Part shown: positions 7,704 through 17,943 of the stretch, piece by piece
Numbering within the stretch: the stretch's first letter is position 1
Layout of the letters: every line of letters begins with the position of its first letter
DNA from: Sphingobacterium litopenaei
Lineage (GTDB): Bacteria > Bacteroidota > Bacteroidia > Sphingobacteriales > Sphingobacteriaceae
Length of the DNA stretch: 64,000 nucleotides
Reading direction: 5' to 3'
NCBI RefSeq assembly: GCF_014692495.1
Contig: NZ_JACOIJ010000004.1
Span: forward strand, 1 to 64,000
The notes under the pieces: generated by a model
Told to the model about the DNA's origin: nothing
Seen by the model: the letters and a program-made list of their open reading frames with translations, nothing else
Databases searched by the model: none
Translations under genes and position numbers: made by a program

Positions 7704-9578
7704 CTAACCTTCTACTACTCTATTATTTTCTTTATTCCATTGCTCTTGAATACGAATAGCTTCTTCATTTCCTTCGAAATCATGAGGCATATTCGAGCTC
7801 ATTGTTTCAGAGAATGGTACAGTTTGAGGGATAAAATCCTCGTTGTGACCTGGTTTACTGTAGTCATAAGGCCAACGATATACTGTAGGGATTTCTCCTG
7901 GCCAGTTACCGTGGATATGCTCTACTGGAGTAGTCCACTCTAATGTATTTGAGTTCCAAGGGTTTTGAGTAGCCTTCTTACCCCAGAAAATAGATCCGAA
8001 GAAGTTAACTAAGAAAGCAACTTGTCCAACACCTGCGATAATAGCAGCCCAAGTAACTAATAAGTTTACAGACATCCATTTTTCCATGAAAGCGAACTCT
8101 GTGAACGCATAGTAACGACGTGGAACACCATCAACACCCATGAAGTGCATTGGGAAGAATACCAAGTAAGCGCCAATGAATGTCAACCAGAAGTGGAAGT
8201 AACCTAACTTCTCGTTCATCATTCTACCGAACATTTTTGGGTACCAGTGGTAAACACCACACAACATACCAAAGATAGATGCAGAACCCATTACCAAGTG
8301 GAAGTGAGCTACTACGAAATATGTATCGTGTAAATTGATATCTAAAGCTGCGTTACCTAAGAATAAACCTGTCAAACCACCTGAGATGAAGAATGAAACC
8401 ATACCGATAGCAAACATCATCGCTGGAGTGAAACGGATATTACCTCTCCATAATGTTGCCATGTAGTTGAATGATTTAACGGCAGATGGTACAGCGATAA
8501 TCAACGTAGTGATCATGAAAACACCTCCTAAGAAAGGGTTCATACCAGTCACGAACATGTGGTGACCCCATACGATGAATGATAATACTGTAATACCTAC
8601 TAAAGAGTAAACCATCGCGTGGTAACCGAAGATTGGTTTACGTGAGTTAGTAGAGATAACTTCGGAAGTCAAACCTAATGCAGGCATAACTACGATATAT
8701 ACCTCTGGGTGACCTAAGAACCAGAATAAGTGTTGGAACAAGATTGGAGAACCACCTTCATTAGGTAAGATCTGACCTTGAACTACTAAGTCTGATAAAT
8801 AGAATGATGTACCTACTGAACGGTCAAAGATCAATAATACTACTGCTGATACCAATACTGGGAATGATAACAAACCCACGATAGCAGTTAAGAAGAACGC
8901 CCAAATAGTTAAAGGCATTTTCCAAAGATCCATACCTTTAGTACGCATATTTAAAATAGTAGAAATATAGTTCACACCACCCAATACCTGAGAAGCGATG
9001 AACAATGTCATACTGATCAACCATAATGTCATACCTAATCCCGAACCAGCGATCGCTGTAGGAACAGCAGAAAGTGGAGGATAAATTGTCCAACCTGGTG
9101 ATGCAGGACCACTTTCAACAAAGAAAGAAGCTACCATGATAACACACGCTACAAAGAAGAACCAGTATGATAACATGTTCATCAATGGAGACGCCATATC
9201 ACGTGCACCAATTTGATATGGAATTAATAAGTTACTGAATGTACCTGATAAACCCGCAGTCAATACGAAGAATACCATCATTGTACCGTGAATAGTAACT
9301 AATGATAAAAAGAAATCTGGTTTAATACGACCACCTTCAGCCCATTTACCTAAGAATACTTCTAAGATAGGGAACTCTTTGTCCGGCCAAGCTAATTGGA
9401 TACGGAACAATAGAGATAATGTCATGGCAAAAACTGCCATAATGATACCCGTGATCAAGAATTGCTTCGCAATCATCTTGTGATCCCCACTAAATATATA
9501 TTTAGTTAGGAACGTCTCATGGTGATGACCATGTGCATCATGATGAGCTGCGTCGTGTGATATAACTGTACTTGACAT
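7704..9578 (-). CDS. ctaD: cytochrome c oxidase subunit I
   Basis: Catalytic subunit of the aa3-type heme-copper oxidase, which reduces O2 to water and pumps protons. It has 624 residues and twelve or more helices. Ligand motifs are all present: IHGTMMVFF (low-spin heme His, about residue 96), GHPEVYIVVMPALG (CuB His and cross-linked Tyr, about 289-293), WGHHMFVTGM (CuB His pair, about 338) and HDTYFVVAHFHLVMG (heme ligands, about 417-427). The N terminus is His-rich (HDAAHHDAHGHHHETF), a common feature of Bacteroidota homologues that could hold metal. It is 26 nt downstream of ctaC. Confidence 0.98.
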   Translation of the reverse strand: MSSTVISHDAAHHDAHGHHHETFLTKYIFSGDHKMIAKQFLITGIIMAVFAMTLSLLFRIQLAWPDKEFPILEVFLGKWAEGGRIKPDFFLSLVTIHGTMMVFFVLTAGLSGTFSNLLIPYQIGARDMASPLMNMLSYWFFFVACVIMVASFFVESGPASPGWTIYPPLSAVPTAIAGSGLGMTLWLISMTLFIASQVLGGVNYISTILNMRTKGMDLWKMPLTIWAFFLTAIVGLLSFPVLVSAVVLLIFDRSVGTSFYLSDLVVQGQILPNEGGSPILFQHLFWFLGHPEVYIVVMPALGLTSEVISTNSRKPIFGYHAMVYSLVGITVLSFIVWGHHMFVTGMNPFLGGVFMITTLIIAVPSAVKSFNYMATLWRGNIRFTPAMMFAIGMVSFFISGGLTGLFLGNAALDINLHDTYFVVAHFHLVMGSASIFGMLCGVYHWYPKMFGRMMNEKLGYFHFWLTFIGAYLVFFPMHFMGVDGVPRRYYAFTEFAFMEKWMSVNLLVTWAAIIAGVGQVAFLVNFFGSIFWGKKATQNPWNSNTLEWTTPVEHIHGNWPGEIPTVYRWPYDYSKPGHNEDFIPQTVPFSETMSSNMPHDFEGNEEAIRIQEQWNKENNRVVEG

Positions 9579-9604
9579 ATTACTTTATAAAAAATCTTCT
9601 ATAA

Positions 9605-10921
9605 TTAATTTAATGAAGCTGTTTTCACACCTTCTGATACATTGTTACTCGCAAACTCTTTTTGCAAATCTTCTGTAAAGTATTTGCCTTGTTTTGCTAA
9701 CCACTCTTTATATTCAGCTTCTGTAACAACGATAACTTTTTTACCCATGTTATAGTGACCTTCACCACAGATTTTGTTACATAACATAATGTAATCGTAG
9801 CTAGGATCATTCATTTTATCACGCATCTCTTCTGTAGTCACTGTTGGAGTGAATTGGAAGTAGTTTGTCATACCTGGTACTGCGTTGATTTGAACACGGA
9901 AATCAGGAATAAAGAATGAGTGAATAATATCCTTTGAAATAATGTGGAAACGTACCGATTTATTTACAGGAATAACAATGTCTTGTGGTTGTAAATCATC
10001 CCAAGAAGATTTGTCATTGAAATCTATACCGTAAGGGTTAGTAGGCGTAGTCAATTTGTAATTACGTTTACCAATTTGACCATCAGTACCTGGGTAACGA
10101 ATATTCCATTTGAATTGCTCTGCCAATACTTCAATTTGAATAGCTTCCTTTTGCAATTCTTCTGGTACGTTAGTAATTGATCTCCAAGTAAAGAAACCAA
10201 ACAATACTAATACAGTCAATACTACCGCTGGAACGATTGTCCATAATCTTTCGATAGCATCATTGTGTGGATAGTAATAAGCTTGACGTTTTGCTCTAGC
10301 TCTATAAATGTATGTGAAGCCTAATAAAACAATGTGAGTCAAAACTAAAACCACTGTAATAATCACTAAAGTAATCATAAACATGCGGTCAATGTCTTTA
10401 CCATGCTCAGTTACAGCATCTCTCCAAGCCCAACTGCCCCATACATCATATCCGTAGTAAACAAAACCTAAGAATACAACTAAGAAAATAAGGAACAATA
10501 CAGCTTGTAGATTATTGTTACCATACTCGTTGTACTTACCATTCATTTTTCTAGTCAATACATAGACTGAATGAATTTTGCCAATAACAGCAACGATAGT
10601 ACAAAGAACTAAAAACAATAATACATAGTAAAAGAAGTTCTTATAGACTTGAGGATCTATTTTCTTTACTTCTTCTGCCTTAGCTGTCGCTGTAGTAGTA
10701 GTACTGGCATCATCCGCAGCCACAGTTGCTGTTGCTGATGAATCTGCTGCTGTACTATCAACAGTTGCCGCAGCAGTGGTAGCAGCTACATCTGCTACCA
10801 CTGTTGTGTCAACTACTGTTGAATCATTTTGCAAAGCCGATACTGGCGCCGCAAAAAATAAGCTGATTAAAAGTAGTAAACCCGCTATGGATTTAAACCC
10901 GTTATTAATTTTTAAATTCAT
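9605..10921 (-). CDS. ctaC: cytochrome c oxidase subunit II with CuA site
   Basis: Electron-entry subunit of the oxidase. A signal peptide is followed by a low-complexity Ala/Thr/Ser/Asp stretch (about residues 37-85), then membrane helices and a periplasmic cupredoxin domain. The CuA ligands are visible: a His in IHSFFIPDF (about 331) and CNKICGEGHYNM (about 380-391). No C-terminal cytochrome c domain is fused, so electrons probably come from the separate cytochromes of alternative complex III. The 438-residue length exceeds simple subunit II because of the Ala/Thr linker. Immediately upstream is actF, 42 nt away, consistent with an ACIII-oxidase supercomplex encoded together. Confidence 0.96.
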   Translation of the reverse strand: MNLKINNGFKSIAGLLLLISLFFAAPVSALQNDSTVVDTTVVADVAATTAAATVDSTAADSSATATVAADDASTTTTATAKAEEVKKIDPQVYKNFFYYVLLFLVLCTIVAVIGKIHSVYVLTRKMNGKYNEYGNNNLQAVLFLIFLVVFLGFVYYGYDVWGSWAWRDAVTEHGKDIDRMFMITLVIITVVLVLTHIVLLGFTYIYRARAKRQAYYYPHNDAIERLWTIVPAVVLTVLVLFGFFTWRSITNVPEELQKEAIQIEVLAEQFKWNIRYPGTDGQIGKRNYKLTTPTNPYGIDFNDKSSWDDLQPQDIVIPVNKSVRFHIISKDIIHSFFIPDFRVQINAVPGMTNYFQFTPTVTTEEMRDKMNDPSYDYIMLCNKICGEGHYNMGKKVIVVTEAEYKEWLAKQGKYFTEDLQKEFASNNVSEGVKTASLN

Positions 10922-10963
10922 TTCTTATATAAACGTTTGAACGTAACTTCTTTCAATTCTATA

Positions 10964-12190
10964 TTAAATCTGATGGTTTAAACTTTCATCAAGGAATGGA
11001 TGATGTTTAGCCGCTAATGGATGTTTACTGATTTTATTCAATACTAAGAAAGTAAATAAACCTGCAAATCCGATAGCTGTACCAATTTCTATAATTCCAA
11101 AACCTCTATCTGTTTCAACTGTACCAGGCATGATCATAATATAGTAGTCTAACCAGTGTCCACACAATAATAAGATTGCAGTGAACAACATGATGTTTTG
11201 CTTACGTTTAGCGTCTCTATCTACTAATATCAACAATGGTGATAAGAAGTTGATGATGATGCTTAACCAGAACCATGGTTTGTATTCAGGTTCCCAACGT
11301 TTGTAGAAGTAAACAGTTTCTTCAGGAATGTTTGAATACCAAATCAACATGAATTGTGCAAACCAAACATAAGTCCAGAAGATAGAGAAACCGAACATTA
11401 ACTTACCTAAGTCATGTAAGTGATTCTCATTTACCCATGCCATATATCCAGCTTTTTTCAATAATACTAAGATTACTACGATAGCAGCAATACCACTAAC
11501 CCACATAGCTGCAAAATTGTACCATCCGAACATTGTAGAGAACCAGTGGGCCTCTAATGACATGATAGTATCAAATGACCAGATAGGTGTAGTGAAACCA
11601 AAGATTACTAAGAAAATAGCTGACAATTTGAAGCTTTTCTTGTATGAATTAAGACCACCTTCTAAATCTTCTTTATAAGATAACTTAGCAATGATGAAAG
11701 CAAAGATGCTGTAAGTACCCATAAACAATACCTGACGGATAAAGAATCCAGGGATGTTTAAAAAGGCAGATTTACCAGCTACCAAAGCGTCATAATGTGG
11801 GCTATTTGGATCGAATAATTCTGGTGCAGTCCAGTGGTGGTACAATGTATGTGTATAAATACCTCCTGCCGCGATGATTAATAAAACTACAGCTGCAATA
11901 GGTAATACACTAGCCATTGCTTGAGGAATGCGAAGCATACCTGCTGACCAACCAGATTGAGTTACCATCTGAAGTGCGATAAAGAAAGCACCGGCAGCAC
12001 ATACACAAGCAAAATAATATCCCATCAATAGTAGATTGGCGAATGTGCGAGTTGTATCTCCTGTGGACAAACCATATGCAATGGTAGCAACACCTAATAC
12101 AACAGCAACCAAGCTAACAATCTTCGCTGTACCAGCAAATGTATATTGCTCGCTGAAATTATAATCGTGATGATGATTGTGAGTTCCCAT
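10964..12190 (-). CDS. actF: alternative complex III membrane subunit ActF
   Basis: A 408-residue polytopic membrane protein (about ten helices). It begins with the His-rich MGTHNHHHDYNFSEQYTF and has the GKSAFLNIPGFFIRQ and SLEAHWFSTMFGWYNFA regions typical of ActF, a reduced paralogue of the NrfD-type subunit ActC. It belongs to the quinol:cytochrome c/oxidase oxidoreductase (ACIII) membrane part. It follows actE by 19 nt and precedes ctaC. Confidence 0.93.
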   Translation of the reverse strand: MGTHNHHHDYNFSEQYTFAGTAKIVSLVAVVLGVATIAYGLSTGDTTRTFANLLLMGYYFACVCAAGAFFIALQMVTQSGWSAGMLRIPQAMASVLPIAAVVLLIIAAGGIYTHTLYHHWTAPELFDPNSPHYDALVAGKSAFLNIPGFFIRQVLFMGTYSIFAFIIAKLSYKEDLEGGLNSYKKSFKLSAIFLVIFGFTTPIWSFDTIMSLEAHWFSTMFGWYNFAAMWVSGIAAIVVILVLLKKAGYMAWVNENHLHDLGKLMFGFSIFWTYVWFAQFMLIWYSNIPEETVYFYKRWEPEYKPWFWLSIIINFLSPLLILVDRDAKRKQNIMLFTAILLLCGHWLDYYIMIMPGTVETDRGFGIIEIGTAIGFAGLFTFLVLNKISKHPLAAKHHPFLDESLNHQI

Positions 12191-12209
12191 TTATTAAATT
12201 GATGTTAGA

Positions 12210-12845
12210 TTATTTCTTTTGTAATTCTTGAACATACATAACTACTTTCCAACGCTCTTCTGGATTCAATTGAGATGCATGTGATCCCATTGTATTCAAA
12301 CCGTAGTAAATAGTATGATAAATTTTACCAGCAGTCAAATCTGCCATTAATCCACCTCTTGATGAATTCGCTCCACCTGATCTTGTGTAAGCTGGAGGAT
12401 TAGGGAAGTTCTCTAACTGACGAGTACCTCTCGAATCTGTCACCGAACGATCTTTAGTAATAGAACCGTCACCTTTACCTTCTTTACCGTGACATACTGC
12501 ACAGTTTACTAAGTATAAGTGTTGTCCTTGCGCTAAGTTTTCCTCATTCACAGGAAGTGGGTTAGTTAACTCCGCTCCCGCTCTTTGGTAATCCTCTGGT
12601 GTATTTGAATATTCAGCAGCAAATCTTTCGAAACCTTGAGGTAATGTACCTGCAGGAGGAGTTTGAGCTGTTTGTTTATTTTTGAAATTATTGTTTGGCT
12701 GATCTGGATTGTATGCTAACGGATCGTACATATTACGCGAAAATTCCAAACCTGTGCTACGCGTAGTACCATCTCCACAAGCAGTAGTTACTGCTGCGAA
12801 AGCTACAGCCATACATACAGCGCCAAGAAAATTCTTCTTATTCAT
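12210..12845 (-). CDS. actE: alternative complex III monoheme cytochrome c lipoprotein ActE
   Basis: SpII lipoprotein and monoheme c-type cytochrome. The start chosen here is the ATG at 12845, because it gives MNKKNFLGAVCMAVAF directly followed by a lipobox ending TTAC. An in-frame upstream ATG at 12866 would add seven residues and increase the overlap with actD. The heme-binding motif is CAVCHGKEGKGDG near residue 115, and a possible Met ligand lies in the NTMGSHASQL region. The predicted periplasmic, membrane-tethered domain passes electrons from the complex toward the oxidase. The stop codon of actD overlaps the chosen start (TATGAATAA), a translational-coupling arrangement. Confidence 0.9.
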   Translation of the reverse strand: MNKKNFLGAVCMAVAFAAVTTACGDGTTRSTGLEFSRNMYDPLAYNPDQPNNNFKNKQTAQTPPAGTLPQGFERFAAEYSNTPEDYQRAGAELTNPLPVNEENLAQGQHLYLVNCAVCHGKEGKGDGSITKDRSVTDSRGTRQLENFPNPPAYTRSGGANSSRGGLMADLTAGKIYHTIYYGLNTMGSHASQLNPEERWKVVMYVQELQKK

Positions 12846-13374
12846 AACTAACATATTTTCTTTCATTGTATTTAACCTCTACTGCTCCAGCTTCTTTTAA
12901 TAAAGAATCTACTAAAGCATGATCTGTATTTTCACGCGCATCAACTGCCAAAATGAAACGATCGTCCGTAGCTCTCAAATCCATAACGCGTGGCGCGCGT
13001 CCTGGAAATAAATGATTGCGGAAGAAGAAAGTCGCTACCATACCTAATGCACATAACAAGATCGTCACCTCAAATGTTACCGGTACAAAGTTAGGTAATG
13101 GTAATGATGGCTTACCACCGATATTCATTGGCCAATCATAAGCCATGGTATAGTATAATAAGCTAAATCCTAATGTAGTACCCAAAGCACCAAAACAGAA
13201 GGCTGCGATAGGTAATCTCGAAGGCTTTACACCCAATTTAGCTTCGATTCCGTGAATCGGCATAGGCGTAAAACAGTCGTATATGCTAATATTATTTGCT
13301 TGCAATTTTTCAATCCCGTGCATCAAATCATCAGGATCAGCAAAACTACCTAGTATATATTTTGTATTGCTCAT
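12838..13374 (-). CDS. actD: alternative complex III subunit ActD (DUF3341)
   Basis: A 178-residue protein with two membrane helices and a conserved N-terminal domain that begins by looking at a 'FADPDDLMHGIEKL' segment. The PMPIHGIEAKLGVKPSRLP stretch before the first helix is characteristic of DUF3341/ActD. It anchors and shields the ActC-side of the complex. The gene is 5 nt downstream of actC and overlaps the actE start by 8 nt. Confidence 0.94.
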   Translation of the reverse strand: MSNTKYILGSFADPDDLMHGIEKLQANNISIYDCFTPMPIHGIEAKLGVKPSRLPIAAFCFGALGTTLGFSLLYYTMAYDWPMNIGGKPSLPLPNFVPVTFEVTILLCALGMVATFFFRNHLFPGRAPRVMDLRATDDRFILAVDARENTDHALVDSLLKEAGAVEVKYNERKYVSYE

Positions 13375-13379
13375 TGCTG

Positions 13380-14861
13380 TTATTTTTTACGTAATGCGTT
13401 AATGTCCTCTTGTGAAACTGAATCGTATTTTTCCAATGATCCTTTGAAGAATTCAACTTGATCCTCAGGGAAAGCACCTTCTTGTACCAATTTAGTTTTA
13501 TGTTGTAAGCTAGAACTTTTCAATAATAACTTAACCTCTGCGATTGCGATACCTGGTAAGAAACGTAAGAACAATAAGAATAATACGAAGAATAAACCAA
13601 TTGAACCTACAAAGATACCAACGTCAGTCCATGTTGGGTAGAACATTGCCCAAGATGATGGTAAGTAATCACGGTGTAATGAAGTTACGATAATTACGAA
13701 ACGTTCGAACCACATACCAATGTTTACGATGATTGACAATACCCATGAAATAGGAATACTTGTACGAATCTTTTTGAACCAGAATAACTGAGGTGAGATT
13801 ACGTTACATGTCATCATCGCCCAATAAGCCCAAGCGTAAGGACCAGCAACACGGTTTGCGAAAGCATACATCTCATATTCAGAACCTGAATACCACGCAA
13901 TAAATAACTCAGTCAAATAAGCAACACCTACGATAGAACCTGTAGTCATGATGATTTTGTTCATAGACTCAATGTGGAACATCGTGATATAGTGCTCAAA
14001 ATTCAATACTTTACGTAAGATTAATAATAATGTTTGTACCATCGCGAAGCCCGAGAAAATCGCACCTGCCACGAAATATGGAGGGAAGATTGTCGTGTGC
14101 CATCCTGGAATTACCGAAGTAGCAAAGTCCATAGATACGATAGTGTGTACCGAAAGTACAAGTGGAGTAGAAATACCAGCCAAAATCAAGGACACGATTT
14201 CAAAACGTTGCCATGTTTTTACTGAACCATTCCATCCGAAAGAGAAGATTGAATAGATTCTTCTTCTCAAACCAGTAGCACGGTCACGTACTGAAGCGAT
14301 ATCTGGTAATAAACCACAGTACCAGAATACTAATGATACCGTGAAGTATGTAGAGATCGCGAAAGCATCCCATACAAGTGGTGAGTTAAAGTTTACCCAC
14401 AAAGAACCGAATTGGTTTGGAAGTGGGAAAATCCAATAAGCTAACCAAGGACGTCCCATGTGCGCTACAACGTACGTTGCGGCACAGATAACGGCGAAAA
14501 TCGTCATCGCTTCCGCAGAACGGTTGATGGAGTTACGCCAGTTTTGACGGAATAATAATAATACGGCTGAGATAAGCGTACCGGCGTGACCGATACCTAC
14601 CCACCATACGAAGTCGGTGATATCCCATGCCCAACCTACTGTTTTGTTTAGACCCCAAGCACCGATACCCGTCCAGAACGTGTATCCAACGCTAATAACC
14701 CATAAGCTAGCTCCTACACAGGCTACAATAAATCCAATCCACCAAGCTTTGTTGGGTTTATTTTCAACCGGTAGTAAGATATCATCCGTAATTTGTGCAT
14801 ACGTGATGTCCTTACCGGTCATTAATGGTTCTCTTAATATTGATTCGTTATGCGATGACAT
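13380..14861 (-). CDS. actC: alternative complex III NrfD-like quinol-binding subunit ActC
   Basis: A 493-residue polytopic protein of the NrfD/PsrC family with about ten helices. Features include WWVGIGHAGTLISAVLLLFR near residue 90, RSAEAMTIFA, and GWHTTIFPPYFVAGAIFSG in the central part. ActC carries the predicted menaquinol oxidation site and proton path of ACIII. The gene sits between actB (29 nt upstream) and actD. Confidence 0.96.
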   Translation of the reverse strand: MSSHNESILREPLMTGKDITYAQITDDILLPVENKPNKAWWIGFIVACVGASLWVISVGYTFWTGIGAWGLNKTVGWAWDITDFVWWVGIGHAGTLISAVLLLFRQNWRNSINRSAEAMTIFAVICAATYVVAHMGRPWLAYWIFPLPNQFGSLWVNFNSPLVWDAFAISTYFTVSLVFWYCGLLPDIASVRDRATGLRRRIYSIFSFGWNGSVKTWQRFEIVSLILAGISTPLVLSVHTIVSMDFATSVIPGWHTTIFPPYFVAGAIFSGFAMVQTLLLILRKVLNFEHYITMFHIESMNKIIMTTGSIVGVAYLTELFIAWYSGSEYEMYAFANRVAGPYAWAYWAMMTCNVISPQLFWFKKIRTSIPISWVLSIIVNIGMWFERFVIIVTSLHRDYLPSSWAMFYPTWTDVGIFVGSIGLFFVLFLLFLRFLPGIAIAEVKLLLKSSSLQHKTKLVQEGAFPEDQVEFFKGSLEKYDSVSQEDINALRKK

Positions 14862-14890
14862 AGTTGTTTTATTTCAAATAAAGAATAAAA

Positions 14891-17800
14891 TTATGCTTCA
14901 AATGTGTTTCTAACTTTAGTCATGTAACCGATATTCGGTTGAACATTGATCTCTTCTAACACATAGTAAACACGCTCGTTACGTAATGCTTTAGATACTT
15001 CAGAATTAGGATCATTTGCATCACCGAAGATAATAGCGTTTGCCGAACATGCCGCTTGACAAGCCATTTTCACATCTCCATCTACCAACTTACGGTTTTC
15101 CATTTTTGCTTTCAATTTACCAGCTTGAATACGTTGGATACACATTGAACATTTCTCCATTACCCCACGCGAACGTGTAGTAACATCTGGATTCAATACT
15201 AATTGTGTAAACTCGTTATTTAAGTAGTTATCAAAGCGTGAATCATTCCAGTAGTTGAACCAGTTGAAACGACGTACTTTGTATGGGCAGTTGTTTGCAC
15301 AGTAACGTGTACCGAAACATCTGTTGTAAGCCATGTGGTTAAGACCTTCTGAAGAGTGTACTGTCGCTAATACTGGACATACAGTTTCACAAGGAGCGTG
15401 GTCACAGTGTTGACACAACATTGGTTGGTAAACAACTGAAACATTTTCGAAATCTAAAGCATCAGCTTTAGCGATTTCTTTTTCTTTAGTATACGCATTT
15501 GATTCGTTATCCGCGATAGTGTAATAACGGTCAATACGTAACCAGTGCATTTCACGACGACGACGAACCTCGTCACGACCTACTACTGGGATATTGTTTT
15601 CAACATTACAAGCAACAATACATGAACCACAACCAGTACAAGCATTTAAATCAATAGCCATTACCCATTTGTGACCAGGGCTTTCGAATTTGTTCCACAA
15701 GTCATATGATTTGTGAGAATCTGCGAAACGACCTGACTCTGAGTGCGGATCTTTTTGATATTTAGCGAAAGTAGTTTCACGAATGATGTTACGACCTTCG
15801 ATAGTGTGATGTGTTTGTGTTTGTGCTAATTCGTAAGATCCAGAAGCTTTAGATACTGACGCTTTAGCAGCGAATTGAATTGTACCGTTTATTAATGAAG
15901 CTAATGGATAAGCGTTTTGACCTACATTGTTACCCGCTTTACCTACTGCAGTACGACCGTAACCTACAGCGACAGAAACAGTTCCTAGTGCTTGACCTGG
16001 TTGTAATACAACTGGCAATTCGATTGATTTACCATTTGCTTCTACAGTTACTTTACTATTTTCACCAAGACCTAATTGCTCAGCAAATTTAGGGTTGATA
16101 GCTGCAAAGTTGTCCCAAGTTACTTTAGTTACTGGATCAGGCAACTCTTGTAAGTATGCGTTGTTCGCATAGCGACCGTCGCGCAATACTGGAGATTCGT
16201 ATAATTTCAATTCTACGTCGCCAGCTACTTTTTTCGCATCAGCAACGATAGCTGAAGCTACAGAAGCTACATCAGCATTAGCTGAATAAGCTGAGCCAGC
16301 AGTAGTACCTTTATATATAAAACCAGCTTGTAATACTTCTTTCCAAGATTTACCAGTACCAGCTAAGATATTAGCTTCCCAATTTTGTTTTACGAAATCA
16401 TAGATGTTCGTAGTATCGCCAGCCCACACTAAGAAACTTTGCTCAGCTTGACGCGTGTTATAAATTGGGTTGATAGTAGGTTGAACAATTGTAAACAATC
16501 CTTCTTTAGCTGAAGCATCACCCCAAGATTCTAAGTAATTAGGAACTGGTGCGATAGCTTTCAATAATGAAGCTGTCTCATCAGCACGATCAGCGAATGA
16601 TAATGTAAAGTCAACTTTAGAAATTGCCGCTTTTACATCCTCAGCGTTGAAGTAATTGTAAACAGGGTTGCTATTCAAGAATAATGCTACTCCTACTTGA
16701 CCACCTTTAGCAGCAGTTAAAAATTGTTGGAAAGCAGCATCAGAACCTTGATATTGTTTTGAATAATTATCTAAATCGATGATAGCACCGTAAGCACCTA
16801 ATTGTGTATTGATAACATTTACTAATGATTGAATGTTGATGTCATTAGCGCCTGCTACTACTACTGCAGCACCTTTAGCAGCTACTAATTCTTTAGCTAC
16901 TAATTTAATTGCTGTTTGTGCTTTTGCGTTTGTAGTACCACCAGCTAAAGATTGACCTGTAATTTCATTGTACAATGAAATCAACACAGCTCCTTCTTCA
17001 GAAGGTTTGATAGCGATACGTACATCGGCATTTGAACCCGTCATGGAAAGACCAGACTCAAATTGGATATGACGTGACATTTTACCATTTTTCAATGATT
17101 TGTAGTCACGGTTTTTGATATAATCTTGTGAATGCTCTTCACCTGACAACCAAGAACCTAAGAAATCCGCAGCTACTGAAACAACTACTTGAGCATTTCC
17201 GAAATTGTAAGAAGGGATAACAGCCTTGCCAAATGAATTTTTGTTCGCTTCAATAATACCACTGTAAGAAACAGCATCTACTTGTACTAAAGTAGCAGTA
17301 GGATATTTAGCTGTTAACTTCGCGATAGAAGCTAAAGTTGATGGAGAATTAACTGTCGTCGAAACGATAGCGATTTGCTTACCAGCCTGAGCAGCTTTGT
17401 TTAAAGCAGCGATTACCGTGCTATCTAATTTAGACCATTCTACATCTTTACCGTCTAATTGAGGATTCTGTAATTTAGACATATCGTATAGATCCAATAC
17501 AGAAGCTACAGTTGTAGCATCCGAACCTTGGTTCAATCCGATACCGTTAGGGTTAGGCTCGATGAAGATTGGACGACCTTCACGAGTTTTAACTAAAATA
17601 CTTTGTCCATTGAATGATGAAGCGTAGTAGTTAGGAATACCAGGAGTAACCTCTTCTGGTTTAATTACATAAGGAACAGCTTTGTGAACCGGCGTACGGT
17701 TACACGCTGCCAATGTAACAGCTCCCAAACCAAAACCTAAAGCCTTCAAGAAATCACGACGAGGTGTTCTTGTACTTAAGCCTGCTTCGTTTAATACATC

Positions 17801-17905
17801 TTCTACAGGAATAGGCTCAGCAAACTCACTCTTGCTATTCTCTACGAAAGCAGGAGTTTGATTTAACTCTTCTAAACCTTTCCAATATTTTTTATTGCTA
17901 TCCAT
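14891..17905 (-). CDS. actB: alternative complex III iron-sulfur/molybdopterin-like subunit ActB
   Basis: A 1004-residue periplasmic subunit: an N-terminal part homologous to molybdopterin oxidoreductases but known to lack the cofactor in this family, fused to a C-terminal ferredoxin-like part. Export signals are seen at residues 49-68: a twin-arginine motif [13 protein letters not shown] followed by a lipobox ending LAAC (Cys68). Four cysteine clusters in the C-terminal part read [11 protein letters not shown] (about 751), [13 protein letters not shown] (about 829), [13 protein letters not shown] (about 862) and CSMCIQR (about 919). These bind the Fe-S clusters that carry electrons from quinol to the hemes. 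The unusually long N-terminal region before the RR is typical of Bacteroidota ActB. Confidence 0.96.
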   Translation of the reverse strand: MDSNKKYWKGLEELNQTPAFVENSKSEFAEPIPVEDVLNEAGLSTRTPRRDFLKALGFGLGAVTLAACNRTPVHKAVPYVIKPEEVTPGIPNYYASSFNGQSILVKTREGRPIFIEPNPNGIGLNQGSDATTVASVLDLYDMSKLQNPQLDGKDVEWSKLDSTVIAALNKAAQAGKQIAIVSTTVNSPSTLASIAKLTAKYPTATLVQVDAVSYSGIIEANKNSFGKAVIPSYNFGNAQVVVSVAADFLGSWLSGEEHSQDYIKNRDYKSLKNGKMSRHIQFESGLSMTGSNADVRIAIKPSEEGAVLISLYNEITGQSLAGGTTNAKAQTAIKLVAKELVAAKGAAVVVAGANDINIQSLVNVINTQLGAYGAIIDLDNYSKQYQGSDAAFQQFLTAAKGGQVGVALFLNSNPVYNYFNAEDVKAAISKVDFTLSFADRADETASLLKAIAPVPNYLESWGDASAKEGLFTIVQPTINPIYNTRQAEQSFLVWAGDTTNIYDFVKQNWEANILAGTGKSWKEVLQAGFIYKGTTAGSAYSANADVASVASAIVADAKKVAGDVELKLYESPVLRDGRYANNAYLQELPDPVTKVTWDNFAAINPKFAEQLGLGENSKVTVEANGKSIELPVVLQPGQALGTVSVAVGYGRTAVGKAGNNVGQNAYPLASLINGTIQFAAKASVSKASGSYELAQTQTHHTIEGRNIIRETTFAKYQKDPHSESGRFADSHKSYDLWNKFESPGHKWVMAIDLNACTGCGSCIVACNVENNIPVVGRDEVRRRREMHWLRIDRYYTIADNESNAYTKEKEIAKADALDFENVSVVYQPMLCQHCDHAPCETVCPVLATVHSSEGLNHMAYNRCFGTRYCANNCPYKVRRFNWFNYWNDSRFDNYLNNEFTQLVLNPDVTTRSRGVMEKCSMCIQRIQAGKLKAKMENRKLVDGDVKMACQAACSANAIIFGDANDPNSEVSKALRNERVYYVLEEINVQPNIGYMTKVRNTFEA

Positions 17906-17943
17906 TTAAGCTGTATATAAGATTGCGTTTTCCTAATTAATTA

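Noticed and set aside
10679..10815. Ala/Thr/Ser/Asp-rich stretch as a tandem DNA repeat
   Set aside because: It is the low-complexity linker of CtaC; codons vary and no regular DNA period was seen.
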